Shown here: piece by piece, positions 44,402-53,059 of the stretch
How the letters are laid out: the number at the start of each line of letters is the position of its first letter
Numbering within the stretch: the first letter of the stretch is position 1
Assembly (NCBI GenBank): GCA_947480335.1
Contig: CANKCB010000001.1
Coordinates: 246,669 to 310,668, forward strand
Length of the DNA: 64,000 nucleotides
Direction: 5' to 3'
From: Gammaproteobacteria bacterium
GTDB lineage: Bacteria; Pseudomonadota; Gammaproteobacteria; Eutrophobiales; Eutrophobiaceae
Position numbers and translations under genes: made by a program
The notes under the pieces: generated by a model
Told to the model about the DNA's origin: nothing
The model's database searches: none
Seen by the model: only the letters and a program-made list of their open reading frames with translations

Positions 44402-44929
44402 CTATTTAGGCACGATTTTCTTTTTGGCTGATCGGGGTGTCGGTTTTGCCCCCGGTAGATTATCAATTGCCAGATTATTGATCATTGCTAACAAAGTCCG
44501 GCGCGTTGCCTCTACATCACTGGTACTAACTCCGGAGAGTGCGACATGATTGACTGCTTCAGCCAGCGGTGTCAGTGAGTCTTTCAGACTGCGACCTTTT
44601 CTGGTCAGGTAAATATGCATTTTTCGCTGGTTACCATTTTGTCGCCTGCGCTCGATCAGGCCCTTGCTCTCCATCGCTTTAAGTGCCGTAAAGGTAGTGG
44701 GTTCCATTACATCAGCCTGATCACTCAGTTCTCTCTGGGTCAGGCCTTCGTGTACCCAGAGTATGCGTAAAAATGTCCAGTGCCCAAAACTGACATCATG
44801 TTCTGCCAGCTTCGATTGCAGACTCTTGGCCAGAAACCGGCCTGCAATTCTTACCAGATGTGCCATACGATCATCCGGTATATCGGTGCGCCAGTCATTT
44901 TGTATTATTGGTGCGGTGGGTTTGGCCAT
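44402..44929 (-). CDS. MarR-family transcriptional regulator
   Basis: 175 residues. A winged helix with GLTQRELSDQADVMEPTTFT (recognition region) and the wing RRRQNGNQRKMHIYLT, flanked by dimer helices. MarR proteins generally repress catabolic genes until an aromatic ligand binds. It is last of the minus-strand unit reductase, dehydrogenase, marR; ATG 44929 has AAGGAG upstream and lies 17 bases from the dehydrogenase stop. The Ala/Lys-rich tail (KPTPRSAKKKIVPK) is unusual and may add DNA contacts. It is the best candidate to read the shared TTA-N2-TATCTAA motif. Confidence 0.88.
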   Translation of the reverse strand: MAKPTAPIIQNDWRTDIPDDRMAHLVRIAGRFLAKSLQSKLAEHDVSFGHWTFLRILWVHEGLTQRELSDQADVMEPTTFTALKAMESKGLIERRRQNGNQRKMHIYLTRKGRSLKDSLTPLAEAVNHVALSGVSTSDVEATRRTLLAMINNLAIDNLPGAKPTPRSAKKKIVPK

Positions 44930-44946
44930 ACTCCCATTACTCCTTA

Positions 44947-46134
44947 TCAGGTCAATGCACACTGGTGTTTCATGGTGATGGTCTGTCCGCTACGAGCAGA
45001 TTCGAGTATGGCAAAACAGACTTCCATGGTCGCCAGACCCCAGTTGCCAGAGTGTATAGGCGATGCTTTTCCGCGAATGGCAGAAACCAGTTCGTCCAGG
45101 ACTTCGCGGCGAGGAATCGTGGGCGCAGGCAAAGGTATGGTGTGATGTTCAGTATGTCCATACACCTCGATACCGGAAGGTGTAGGTCGCAAGTCGGCCT
45201 TGTCGCAGCTGACCAGAACCAGGCCAAAATGATTATGACCAATACCCTGCAAACTGGTATTGGCCAGTCCGAGTGATGTGCCATAGGCCCGGCGGTTTTT
45301 CAGCGCGGCCTCTTCAGCAGGACTGCTCACCTGCATCAAGGCGGTACGTGCCCGACCATACTCATCCAGACTACGTGCCTGACCAAGCTCTCCTGACCAA
45401 TCGTTGAACTCATCACTGTCAAAATGGGCATAACCACTGTACGTCATGGATGCAAACACACCATTATCAAATGTCAGCAGAGCACTGTAGGCACCTTCTG
45501 TTTTTCGTGTTGGATCCCAGTTACCTGTCTGTGCCGTAACCCGGGTGACTACACCGCCACCAAGCAGACGCACGATGTCTACATGATGTGCTGCCTGGCT
45601 GTAGACCACACCTCCACCTTGTGCTGTATCCAGTTCTTCGGGTCGGCGCGGACGATACAGAAAATCCGTATAGTTAAGTGCCTGTATCATACGGGGCTGT
45701 CCGACTGCTCCGGAACGAATCAGTTTGACGGTATCAAGATAAGGTGTATCAAAACTGTGGCTATGCCCAACAATCAACTGGCATCCTGCTTTCTGCATCA
45801 CATGAATCATCGCCTGACAGTCTTCGATGCTGAGCGCCATCGGTTTTTCCACCAATACATGCTTGCCATACTGTGCGGCGATTTCGACCTGGACACGGTG
45901 TAATTGATGCGGTGAAGCAATATAGACTGCATCGATTGGAGCTGACCGGCACATAGTTTCAAAATCATCAAATGTACTGCCTGAAAAATCCTGCTCAAAC
46001 TGGCGACGTGCATCAGCACGAGGATCAAAGGCCGCTGTCAGCTGGATATCCGGATGAGCTGCCAGTGTAGGCAATAACAACATGAAACCTCGCCCGAGGC
46101 CTGAAATACCGATACGTACTGGCGTGCTTGTCAT
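44947..46134 (-). CDS. Gfo/Idh/MocA oxidoreductase, phthalate dihydrodiol dehydrogenase-like
   Basis: 395 residues. NAD(P)-binding head with GISGLGRGF (G-x-G-x2-G type), then VLVEKPMAL with catalytic-type E96-K97-P98 and the substrate half with GGGVVYSQAAHHVDIVRLLGGG. The phthalate 4,5-cis-dihydrodiol dehydrogenases (Pht4/OphB) belong to this family and are about this length. It overlaps the reductase gene by 4 bases (ATGA), which places it in the same pathway as the Rieske oxygenase. It should rearomatise the cis-diol. Sugar dehydrogenases share the fold, so context carries the assignment. Confidence 0.8.
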   Translation of the reverse strand: MTSTPVRIGISGLGRGFMLLLPTLAAHPDIQLTAAFDPRADARRQFEQDFSGSTFDDFETMCRSAPIDAVYIASPHQLHRVQVEIAAQYGKHVLVEKPMALSIEDCQAMIHVMQKAGCQLIVGHSHSFDTPYLDTVKLIRSGAVGQPRMIQALNYTDFLYRPRRPEELDTAQGGGVVYSQAAHHVDIVRLLGGGVVTRVTAQTGNWDPTRKTEGAYSALLTFDNGVFASMTYSGYAHFDSDEFNDWSGELGQARSLDEYGRARTALMQVSSPAEEAALKNRRAYGTSLGLANTSLQGIGHNHFGLVLVSCDKADLRPTPSGIEVYGHTEHHTIPLPAPTIPRREVLDELVSAIRGKASPIHSGNWGLATMEVCFAILESARSGQTITMKHQCALT

Positions 46135-47102
46135 TCAGGCAGCTCGATAACCAGTTCTTCGCTGATGGCACGTGAAACGCATACCATCACATAGCGTGAT
46201 TTTTCATCTTCAGACAGTACCAGGTCACGGTGTTCAGCGACACCTTCTGCCAGTTTGCAGCGGCAGGTGCCACAGGTGCCGCTTTCGCAGGACGAAGGCA
46301 TTTTGTAACCCTTTAGTCGGAGCGCTTCGAGTATGGATTGGTTGGCCGCAACGGTGATTGTTTCCGGATTTCCCGCAATCTTGACCCTGAATGGTTTGTC
46401 ATCCGGTCGGTGAGCAACATCACCCTGTCCGAAGTCTTCGAAATTAACACTGCTGCCAGGCCAGTGCCCGGTCATGTCACGCACGGCTGACATCAGTCCA
46501 CGTGGACCACAACAGTAAAGATGGGCACCTTTTGGTTGTTCCAGTACTGGCCACAAATCATAAGCCTGGTCAGGATTTCCCTGATCATGATGTATGACTA
46601 CCTTGCCGAAATATTCCGGTCCTTGCAGTTCCTGCAACAATGCTGATTGTTCTGCACTGCGTGTGAGGTAATACAGTTTGAAAGGTTTGTCACCGTTATA
46701 CATCAGGGTTTTAATCATCGAATAAATCGGGGTGATCCCGATACCACCGGCGATAAACAGGTATCGAAGTGGATTGCCTTTTAAGGGGAAGTTGTTGATG
46801 GGTGCCGATATTCGTAATCGGTCACCGATGGTGGCGTGATCAATCAGGCTCCTGGATCCGCCTGTGCCGTTTTCCTCGCGTTTTACAGTGATAATGTAGC
46901 GGTCGGTAATATCGGGGCCCTGGCACAACGAATATTTGCGGATTTTCTCATCCGGAACTTCAATTTGTATATGTGCACCAGCTTCGGCCGGTGGCAGTAT
47001 GATAGTGTCGTCTGCTGTCAGTTCAAAACGGACAATCTGGTCAGCCACCACGGTTTTAGCCGCGATGGTAACTGTGTAAACCAGTTCAGGATGTGTTGTC
47101 AT
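46131..47102 (-). CDS. Phthalate dioxygenase reductase-like FMN/2Fe-2S protein
   Basis: 323 residues of the class IA (PDR/VanB) type: an FMN-binding ferredoxin-reductase barrel with RKYSLC, an NAD domain with FIAGGIGITPIYSMI and CCGPRGLM, and a C-terminal plant-type 2Fe-2S domain with C272, C277, C280 and C308. It passes electrons from NADH to the Rieske oxygenase. It is first of the three-gene minus-strand unit (reductase, dehydrogenase, marR), divergent from the 47253 operon. Complete in all cofactor residues. Confidence 0.9.
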   Translation of the reverse strand: MTTHPELVYTVTIAAKTVVADQIVRFELTADDTIILPPAEAGAHIQIEVPDEKIRKYSLCQGPDITDRYIITVKREENGTGGSRSLIDHATIGDRLRISAPINNFPLKGNPLRYLFIAGGIGITPIYSMIKTLMYNGDKPFKLYYLTRSAEQSALLQELQGPEYFGKVVIHHDQGNPDQAYDLWPVLEQPKGAHLYCCGPRGLMSAVRDMTGHWPGSSVNFEDFGQGDVAHRPDDKPFRVKIAGNPETITVAANQSILEALRLKGYKMPSSCESGTCGTCRCKLAEGVAEHRDLVLSEDEKSRYVMVCVSRAISEELVIELPE

Positions 47103-47129
47103 GCGCTCAGCATAGCCCCTACAATAAAC

Positions 47130-47148
47130 TTAATTATCTAAGTATAAT
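47130..47148. promoter_or_regulatory. Candidate MarR operator, copy 2, overlapping a -10 box
   Basis: TTAATTATCTAA (47130-47141) sits inside the wider inverted repeat ACTTA-ATTATC-TAAGT (47128-47143). TATAAT at 47143-47148 is a good plus-strand -10 box for the 47253 operon and abuts the repeat. Bound regulator would block this promoter and could also shut the divergent reductase promoter. Confidence 0.55.
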
Positions 47149-47252
47149 GAGAGGGGAGTCCGGAATACAAGCAATCCGGACAGGCAACCCGGTGCCAGTC
47201 CAGACCGGATTCTTACTCACGCTCACGAGCGTTAACTATCTGGGAATGAATC

Positions 47253-47810
47253 ATGAGTAATCGTATTCCGCGTCTGGAGATGGAAGAACTGGAGCCCCGA
47301 TTGCGCGAATTCCTGCGCCCGCGTGTCGAACGGCTCGGCTATCTGGGCGAGTTTTTTAAGTGTGCAGGTCATGCCCCGGATGTGTTGCGTTATTTCATGG
47401 AAATGACTGAGGCTCTCAAAAAGGCCGTACCAGATCGTGTTACCGAAGCCGTCTCGCTGACGATTGCTGTCAGAACCGGTAACGATTATGAAAGAAACCA
47501 GCACGAAAGACTTTGTATCAAGCTGGGCTTTGGTCAGGACTGGGTACGTGCGGTAGAGTTGCTGGATCCTGAAAACCAGCCTCTGTTATCTGAAGCTGAG
47601 CGCGCTGCCCAGGCTTATGCGCTGGTAGCGATGGAACGCTTTGGACAACAGTGTGGAAACGAATTTGAACGAGTTCTGGATGCATTGCCTGTATCAGAGG
47701 CGATAGGTGTGTTGATGCTGGTTGGTCGATATATTACCCATGCGATTGCAGTTAATACACTCGCGCTGGTTCCACCCAAGCCGTCCATTTTTGAGGAACA
47801 GAATAAATGA
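47253..47810 (+). CDS. Carboxymuconolactone decarboxylase-family protein
   Basis: 185 residues, all-helical AhpD/CMD fold. The core reads VSLTIAVRTGNDYERNQHERLCIKLG. The histidine and glutamate of the family centre remain, but there is no C-x2-C, so it is not an AhpD-type disulfide reductase. Some CMD members are decarboxylases or isomerases of ring-cleavage lactones, which fits the catabolic context. It is first of a four-gene operon (CMD, OCD, cupin, DapA-like), with an ATGA overlap to the next gene. Substrate unknown. Confidence 0.78.
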   Translation: MSNRIPRLEMEELEPRLREFLRPRVERLGYLGEFFKCAGHAPDVLRYFMEMTEALKKAVPDRVTEAVSLTIAVRTGNDYERNQHERLCIKLGFGQDWVRAVELLDPENQPLLSEAERAAQAYALVAMERFGQQCGNEFERVLDALPVSEAIGVLMLVGRYITHAIAVNTLALVPPKPSIFEEQNK

Positions 47811-48802
47811 CGAACAAGGATCCACTCTGGATTACGGAAGCCGATGTGGTGAAACTGGTGTCACTGCGTGATGCGATTCCGGCGCTGGAACGTGGATTGG
47901 CACAGGAGAGTACCGGTCAGGCACTCAATATGGCTAAAACTCATGCCTCCTGGAATCAGGACAAGAGTACTTTGCATGCGATTGGTGCCGTCATGGAAGG
48001 TAATGGTGTGATAGGGACGAAAACCTGGGCGCATACGCCCGGTGGAGCCTGTCCTTTATTGATATTGTTTAGTAGTGAAACCGGTGCTTTGCTGGCGGTG
48101 ATTGAAGCGTTTGCTCTTGGTCAGATGCGCACTGCAGGAATATCAGGAGTAGCAACACGCTGGATGGCGGAACAAAACGCAGACGATATGGCACTGATCG
48201 GTACAGGCAAGCAGGCGATGGCACAGGTGGCCGGAGTCTTTGCCGTAAGGTCACTGAAACGGTTGCGAGTATTTAGTCCGAACCAGGCCAATCGGGTTGC
48301 GTTTATTGACAAGGCGCGTAAGCAATTCCCGTTTGAAATTAACGAAGCTACTTCAGTCGAACAGGCAGTGCAGGATGCGTCCATAGTCACTCTGGTGACA
48401 CGTGCCCGTGAACCCTTTCTGACCTCAGCGATGGTGAAGGCGGGTTGTCATATCAATGCGGTGGGTGCAATTACCCGGGAACGCCAGGAATTTACCCAGG
48501 ATATTTTCGGTCGCAGTAACGTCATCGCAGTAGACAGTCTTGATTCTGTTCAGCGATTGAGCAGCGAGTTTATTGAACAGTTCGGTCAGGATACCGTGCG
48601 TTGGAAACAGGTTCAGCCTTTGTCTGCGCTGGTAGCCAGAGGTACTGGACGACCGTCTGGCACAGACCTGACATTGTTCAAGGCGATGGGGATGGGGTTG
48701 TCAGATGTGTCGCTCGGTGTGGAAATTCTCGCACAGGCTAGAACGGCAGGAGCAGGTCGATCCATACCGGCTCCGGTCAAGGCTCAGGCGCGTCTGGTTT
48801 AA
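47807..48802 (+). CDS. Ornithine cyclodeaminase/mu-crystallin-family dehydrogenase, copy 1
   Basis: 331 residues. The N-terminal half supplies the dimer and substrate pocket (MAKTHASW...GVIGTKTWAHTPGG). A Rossmann half has MALIGTGKQAMAQVAGVFAV and VTLVTRAREPFLTSAMVK. Family members reduce cyclic imines such as pyrroline- or piperideine-carboxylate, deaminate ornithine or act on opines. In a catabolic operon a cyclic imine or keto/amino acid product is likely. It overlaps the CMD-family gene by 4 bases. A second family member is at 62399; they are clearly different sequences. Confidence 0.82.
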   Translation: MTNKDPLWITEADVVKLVSLRDAIPALERGLAQESTGQALNMAKTHASWNQDKSTLHAIGAVMEGNGVIGTKTWAHTPGGACPLLILFSSETGALLAVIEAFALGQMRTAGISGVATRWMAEQNADDMALIGTGKQAMAQVAGVFAVRSLKRLRVFSPNQANRVAFIDKARKQFPFEINEATSVEQAVQDASIVTLVTRAREPFLTSAMVKAGCHINAVGAITRERQEFTQDIFGRSNVIAVDSLDSVQRLSSEFIEQFGQDTVRWKQVQPLSALVARGTGRPSGTDLTLFKAMGMGLSDVSLGVEILAQARTAGAGRSIPAPVKAQARLV

Positions 48803-48835
48803 TTATATCAACGGGGAACAGAGGGGGAGATCAAT

Positions 48836-49951
48836 ATGTCATCCAGTCCGGCAGGTAACTTCTCACAAGAAAATACATCGCGTCCGTTTGTTGATGCGAC
48901 GGGAAAATCCACGGCAGCTCCTGAATTATGGGAGCCCTATCTGGTAACCGGGGAAGAAATAACAGCAGAAGTGGTCAGACTGTCTGCTTTACCCAAACCG
49001 GCCAATGGTCGACGACGTGCGCTGATCGTACATCCTTCTTCCCGTGCGCCGGGTCTGGGGCTAGCGCCTGGTATTCAGGTTAGTCTGGATGTGTTGCTGC
49101 CGGGCGAGCAAACGGCTCCGGTTCGTCACAACTCGACCCAGGTCAACTTCTGCATCCAGGGTAGTGGTTTTACCATGATTAATGGCGAGCGGATTTCGTT
49201 CAAACGCTATGATGTCTGGAACCACAATTCATTTGCTACCTACACGCATCATAATGATACAGATGAGGTTCAGGTTCGCCTGACCTACTCGAATGCTGCC
49301 CTGCTTGAAAAAATGCAGGTGCACATAGTCGAGGAAAATCCTCCGATCAGTACGGCGCCTGAACACAAGGCAGATATGGATGACCCGAAACGCAAGTCAC
49401 CCTTTGGTACCTTTCAGCTGACTGAACAGGGCGCCTGGTTGATGCCCTATGAAATACTGATTAATCCGCCCAGCGTGGAATCAAAAAATCTGCACTGGCC
49501 CTGGGAACTGGTCAGGCAAAACCTGAACAAGCTGACGGCACTTGGCAAGGATTATGTCGGACGAAGATTGTATCTGTTGTTTAATCCGATGACTGGCCGT
49601 ACCAACGGTACCACGCCTAATTTCTTTGCGACCATTACCATACGCCCGCCGAAGATTATTGATCGACCACACCGGCATGTGTCAGCCGCGATAAATTATT
49701 ACTTCCAGGGCAGTGGTTATTCTGTTGTGGAGAAGAAACGCTACGAGTGGAAAGCCGGCGATCTGATGTTGTCTGCACCCGGGTGGGCTGTGCATAATCA
49801 CGCCTCCTATGATGAGCCGGTCTATGAATTGACAGTACAGGATCAGCCGCTGAATATTATTATGGAAAGCCTGTTATGGCAGGAGTCCTTAAGCCAACCT
49901 GCTGTAATACTCGGACAACAATCCGGATTTCTAACCAACCGATCGGAGTAA
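48836..49951 (+). CDS. Bicupin, gentisate-dioxygenase-like
   Basis: 371 residues with two cupin domains. The first (about 85-160) has LLPGEQTAPVRHNSTQVNFC and YDVWNHNSF. The second (about 255-350) has IIDRPHRHVSAAINYYFQGSG and APGWAVHNHAS, so the second keeps the H-x-H site while the first has a lone H with N/Q substitutions. Gentisate and hydroxynaphthoate 1,2-dioxygenases have this double-barrel plan and are of similar length. Ring cleavage is therefore possible but not proven. Ribosome site GGGGGAG lies 9 bases from ATG 48836. Third gene of the operon. Confidence 0.72.
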   Translation: MSSSPAGNFSQENTSRPFVDATGKSTAAPELWEPYLVTGEEITAEVVRLSALPKPANGRRRALIVHPSSRAPGLGLAPGIQVSLDVLLPGEQTAPVRHNSTQVNFCIQGSGFTMINGERISFKRYDVWNHNSFATYTHHNDTDEVQVRLTYSNAALLEKMQVHIVEENPPISTAPEHKADMDDPKRKSPFGTFQLTEQGAWLMPYEILINPPSVESKNLHWPWELVRQNLNKLTALGKDYVGRRLYLLFNPMTGRTNGTTPNFFATITIRPPKIIDRPHRHVSAAINYYFQGSGYSVVEKKRYEWKAGDLMLSAPGWAVHNHASYDEPVYELTVQDQPLNIIMESLLWQESLSQPAVILGQQSGFLTNRSE

Positions 49952-49954
49952 AGA

Positions 49955-50845
49955 ATGAATATCGACCGAATCAAGGGTTCTATCCCGCCAGTTATTACTC
50001 CTTTCAGGGGCAATGACGTTGATTATGATGCCTACGCTGTATTGATAGAAAGGCAGGTCAGTCAGGGTTCACATGGTGTGTTGGTTAATGGCACCACGGC
50101 CGAGCCCAGCACCTTGACGCTGGATGAACGTAACCGTCTGGTGAAAATTGCTATCGAAGTGGTGAATAAACGTGTGCCGGTGGTGGCGGCCACAGGTTCA
50201 CAGAGTCTTGCAGATACACTGGTGCTAACGGACTATGCCAGCAAGGCTGGTGCAGATTCACTACTGGTAGTGACCCCCTATTATATCCGTCCACCTCAAC
50301 GTGGACTGGTGGCCTATTATAATGAAGTATGTCGTCGCACAGATTTGCCGGTGATGATCTACCATATACCGGGACGCACCGCGATCAGTGTCACGCTGGA
50401 AACCGTTGCGCAGATCCGTGATCAGTCACCCAATATGATTGGTATCAAGCATGCAGTGAATGATTTGGGTTTTTGTTCAGATTTACTCAAAGAATTCGGC
50501 GAGGATTTCCGGATATTTGTCGGACTGGAAGAACTGAGTTTTCCGATGATGGCTGTGGGTGCCTGTGGATTGATGAATGCGGTAAGTAACTTGATGCCGG
50601 GACCAGTAGCCGAAATGTGTGAACGCGTGTTCGACAATGATCTGGCCGGAGCCAAAAAAATACATTACGACTTGTTTGAGCTGAACAAGTCGGTGTTCTT
50701 CGATACCAATCCAATTGCGATCAAATACATGATGAAGCGAATGGGGATTATTCCGGACAATTCACATCGCTTGCCGATGGTTCCGGCCACACCAGAACTG
50801 GAGAAACGTCTGGACAAGGTATTGTTGGATGCAGGGCTCATCTGA
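49955..50845 (+). CDS. DapA-family (dihydrodipicolinate synthase/NAL superfamily) lyase
   Basis: 296 residues, (beta/alpha)8 barrel. The Schiff-base lysine is K165 (GIKHAVND) and the catalytic Tyr Y136 (MIYHIPGRT); the pyruvate-binding motif is GTTAEPSTLT, a variant of GTTGE-S/T. The family condenses or cleaves pyruvate with an aldehyde. A catabolic operon position argues for an aldolase or hydratase-aldolase role (such as those acting on ring-cleavage products) and not lysine synthesis. It begins 3 bases after the bicupin stop and ends at a large palindrome. Confidence 0.85.
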   Translation: MNIDRIKGSIPPVITPFRGNDVDYDAYAVLIERQVSQGSHGVLVNGTTAEPSTLTLDERNRLVKIAIEVVNKRVPVVAATGSQSLADTLVLTDYASKAGADSLLVVTPYYIRPPQRGLVAYYNEVCRRTDLPVMIYHIPGRTAISVTLETVAQIRDQSPNMIGIKHAVNDLGFCSDLLKEFGEDFRIFVGLEELSFPMMAVGACGLMNAVSNLMPGPVAEMCERVFDNDLAGAKKIHYDLFELNKSVFFDTNPIAIKYMMKRMGIIPDNSHRLPMVPATPELEKRLDKVLLDAGLI

Positions 50846-50857
50846 TTTGATTGTTTC

Positions 50858-50885
50858 GTAGGGTCACGGCATGCCGTGACCCTAC
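50858..50885. terminator. Perfect 28-bp palindrome between convergent genes
   Basis: GTAGGGTCACGGCA is followed at once by its exact reverse complement, with no loop base. It sits in the 59-base gap between the DapA-like gene and the convergent decarboxylase-like gene. It can serve as a two-way terminator stem, though no T-tract follows. Such GTAGGGTCACGGC stems are also known as dispersed repeats in other bacteria. Confidence 0.65.
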
Positions 50886-50904
50886 ATTCTGCCCATATTT
50901 CCAA

Positions 50905-51969
50905 CTACACCCTGAAACTGGCGTGGACTTCTTTTGGAAACAGTTCTTCCACTTCCAGATGATGGCTGGCAACGCCTTGTTCATAAGCGTAACGGCAGAA
51001 CGCCTCCAGCGTAGGCCGGTTGTGTTGTATACCATACGGCCAGAAATCTTCACCGAACGCTGTCACCACTTCTTCCACGTATCCGGTCTGCCAGGGTAGT
51101 GGTATACCGGAAGCGGTAATATCTTTCATTCGTTCCAGACTTCTGTTTTTAGATTCTTCGAATGCCTTGAACAGACTCATGGCTATCCAGCGATTTGCCT
51201 CGAACACATCCCGTCGCATGGCAATCACATGCATGATCGGGAAAATGCCTGTCTGCTGGTAGAATTTGCGTTCCTCTGCACGCGAATCCGCAAACAGACG
51301 AACCACATCGGAGCCTGCATCATGAAAAGCTTGCGGAGGACGCGCAGTGATGACCACATCAATCTCGCCTGAGAGTAACATCTCATTCAGACTCTTGTCC
51401 TGGCGCGAGCTATACTGAATGCCTTGAGGCAAACTCAGATTTACCTTTTCCTTTCTGCCTGGCTGATTGACACCGGCCTGTACCCATTTGATGGATTTCA
51501 GATCGACACCATAATAATGAGACAACAAGCCACGCACATAGACTCCGGCAGTTTGCGCCCATTCCGGTATACCAATGGTTTTGCCCTGTAATTGTTCTGC
51601 CGTAGAAATTCCGCTTTGTTTGCGCACATAAAAGGCTGAATGTCTGAACACTCGCGAGGGAAACACAGGAATTGCGATCATCCTGGCATTACCGGCTGCA
51701 GTCAGCGAGATATATTTTGCGAAGGACATCTCGGATACATCCCATTCCAGGTGATTGGTAAAACGGTAGAAAATTTCCTCAATTTGCAGGATTTGGGGGG
51801 TGAGCATGATGCCATCTGCCTGAACCACGCCATTGGTTAGATCGCGTAGATGATCGTTGTCATTTACGGCCAACGAAAGATGTAATCTGGAGGTGCCGTT
51901 CTGCTCGACGAACTGTTGATGTGATTTTCCTGTTCCAGATTCTTGCATTACTGAATCTCCAATGTGCAT
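50905..51969 (-). CDS. 4,5-dihydroxyphthalate decarboxylase-like protein, copy 2
   Basis: 354 residues, about 25 longer than copy 1 because of a polar N-terminal extension. The family landmarks recur: NHLEWDVSEMSFAKYISL, GKTIGIPEWAQTAGVYVRGL and QQTGIFPIMHVIAMRRDVF. No signal peptide is seen, so it is probably an enzyme or soluble binding protein. It is convergent with the DapA-like gene and upstream of it (on the minus strand) is copy 3, 97 bases away. The three copies are strongly diverged, suggesting different substrates. Confidence 0.75.
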   Translation of the reverse strand: MHIGDSVMQESGTGKSHQQFVEQNGTSRLHLSLAVNDNDHLRDLTNGVVQADGIMLTPQILQIEEIFYRFTNHLEWDVSEMSFAKYISLTAAGNARMIAIPVFPSRVFRHSAFYVRKQSGISTAEQLQGKTIGIPEWAQTAGVYVRGLLSHYYGVDLKSIKWVQAGVNQPGRKEKVNLSLPQGIQYSSRQDKSLNEMLLSGEIDVVITARPPQAFHDAGSDVVRLFADSRAEERKFYQQTGIFPIMHVIAMRRDVFEANRWIAMSLFKAFEESKNRSLERMKDITASGIPLPWQTGYVEEVVTAFGEDFWPYGIQHNRPTLEAFCRYAYEQGVASHHLEVEELFPKEVHASFRV

Positions 51970-52066
51970 TTGTAATAAACGGTTTGTTGATTGCCCGTGT
52001 GATTAAATATTATCGCAGCAAACATTGATACTCCCTCGTTGCAGATTAATCAGCCAGCCTGATTAT

Positions 52067-53059
52067 TTACTGATCCATTGTGCTACTGGCCATTACTTCA
52101 TCCAGTCGCATCAGTCTGGGGGTTAATCCCTGTTCGAATGAATACTGAGCTGCTGTTTCGAGTACCTTACGATTCGCCTTGATTCCATGGCGGACGACTG
52201 ATTCGCGTAGTGCACTGATCGCATCAGCTGATATCAGTCCGGTAGTGGCATGGTAGTCAATGTGTTCGAGTCTTTGTTGATTGGTCAGTTCATTGGCCTG
52301 TTCAAATGCTTTTAACAGATTAAGTATCACCCAGGGGTGCTTCTGTGCAATCTCACGACGTACTACCATGCCGTGATTAATCGGATAGATTCCAGTCTTG
52401 CGAAAGTAACGTACACCTTCTGCGGCAGGATCCGGAAACAACGAACGGACGTCGGGATGATTGTGCAGATCGGCCGTGCTGCGGTCGACCAGGTTTTTAT
52501 GACGTAAATAATGAATCACGGCATCCATCTCACCCGCCAGCATCATCGAACCAATGTTTTTTTCGGGTGGAATCTGGTTGATGGTGACACCTGCCGGTGC
52601 CTTGAAGCCGACACTCGAAGCATGACTGTGTGAGGGTACGCGTTCCATCCAGTGTTGCATGTCCTGTTGCGCCACTCCAAACTCATGTTGCAGTATACCT
52701 CGAGTCCATAGTGCCGCAGTCTGTTGGTATTCAGGTACTCCGACCCGACGTCCTTTCAGATCCTTTGGTGACTCTATACCAGAATCCTTGCGTACCAGAA
52801 TTTCAGTGTGAAAGAACTTGCGCGTCGTGAATATGGGTAATCCAATCCAGCGGTCATCACCACCGGATACAGCCATTAATAGGGATGAAAATGACATTTC
52901 CGAGATATCGAAATCAGCAAATTTCAATTGTCGCCAGAACATTTCTGAGGGGTGCAAGACGGTCGGAATCAGGTCGATGCCATCGGCGTGGACTCGTCCG
53001 TCCAGAATCGGCCAGGTCCTGGGATTCGCTGCAACTGCCATACTGAGCTGAAGTTTCAT
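52067..53059 (-). CDS. 4,5-dihydroxyphthalate decarboxylase-like protein, copy 3
   Basis: 330 residues from ATG 53059 (MKLQLSMAVAANPRTWPILD), which aligns with the start of copy 1; the open frame extends 39 bases further up. Landmarks: LKFADFDISEMSFSSLLM, GRRVGVPEYQQTAALWTRG and RKTGIYPINHGMVVRREI. In this copy the third motif has N where the others have M (PINH versus PIMH). It is divergent from the TonB receptor at 53326 and lies before copy 2 on the minus strand. Activity and substrate are unproven. Confidence 0.75.
   Translation of the reverse strand: MKLQLSMAVAANPRTWPILDGRVHADGIDLIPTVLHPSEMFWRQLKFADFDISEMSFSSLLMAVSGGDDRWIGLPIFTTRKFFHTEILVRKDSGIESPKDLKGRRVGVPEYQQTAALWTRGILQHEFGVAQQDMQHWMERVPSHSHASSVGFKAPAGVTINQIPPEKNIGSMMLAGEMDAVIHYLRHKNLVDRSTADLHNHPDVRSLFPDPAAEGVRYFRKTGIYPINHGMVVRREIAQKHPWVILNLLKAFEQANELTNQQRLEHIDYHATTGLISADAISALRESVVRHGIKANRKVLETAAQYSFEQGLTPRLMRLDEVMASSTMDQ

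Noticed and set aside
45424..45903. A 159-codon plus-strand frame inside the dihydrodiol dehydrogenase-like gene
   Set aside because: Shadow of the dehydrogenase gene; cysteine-rich chance translation with no family match.
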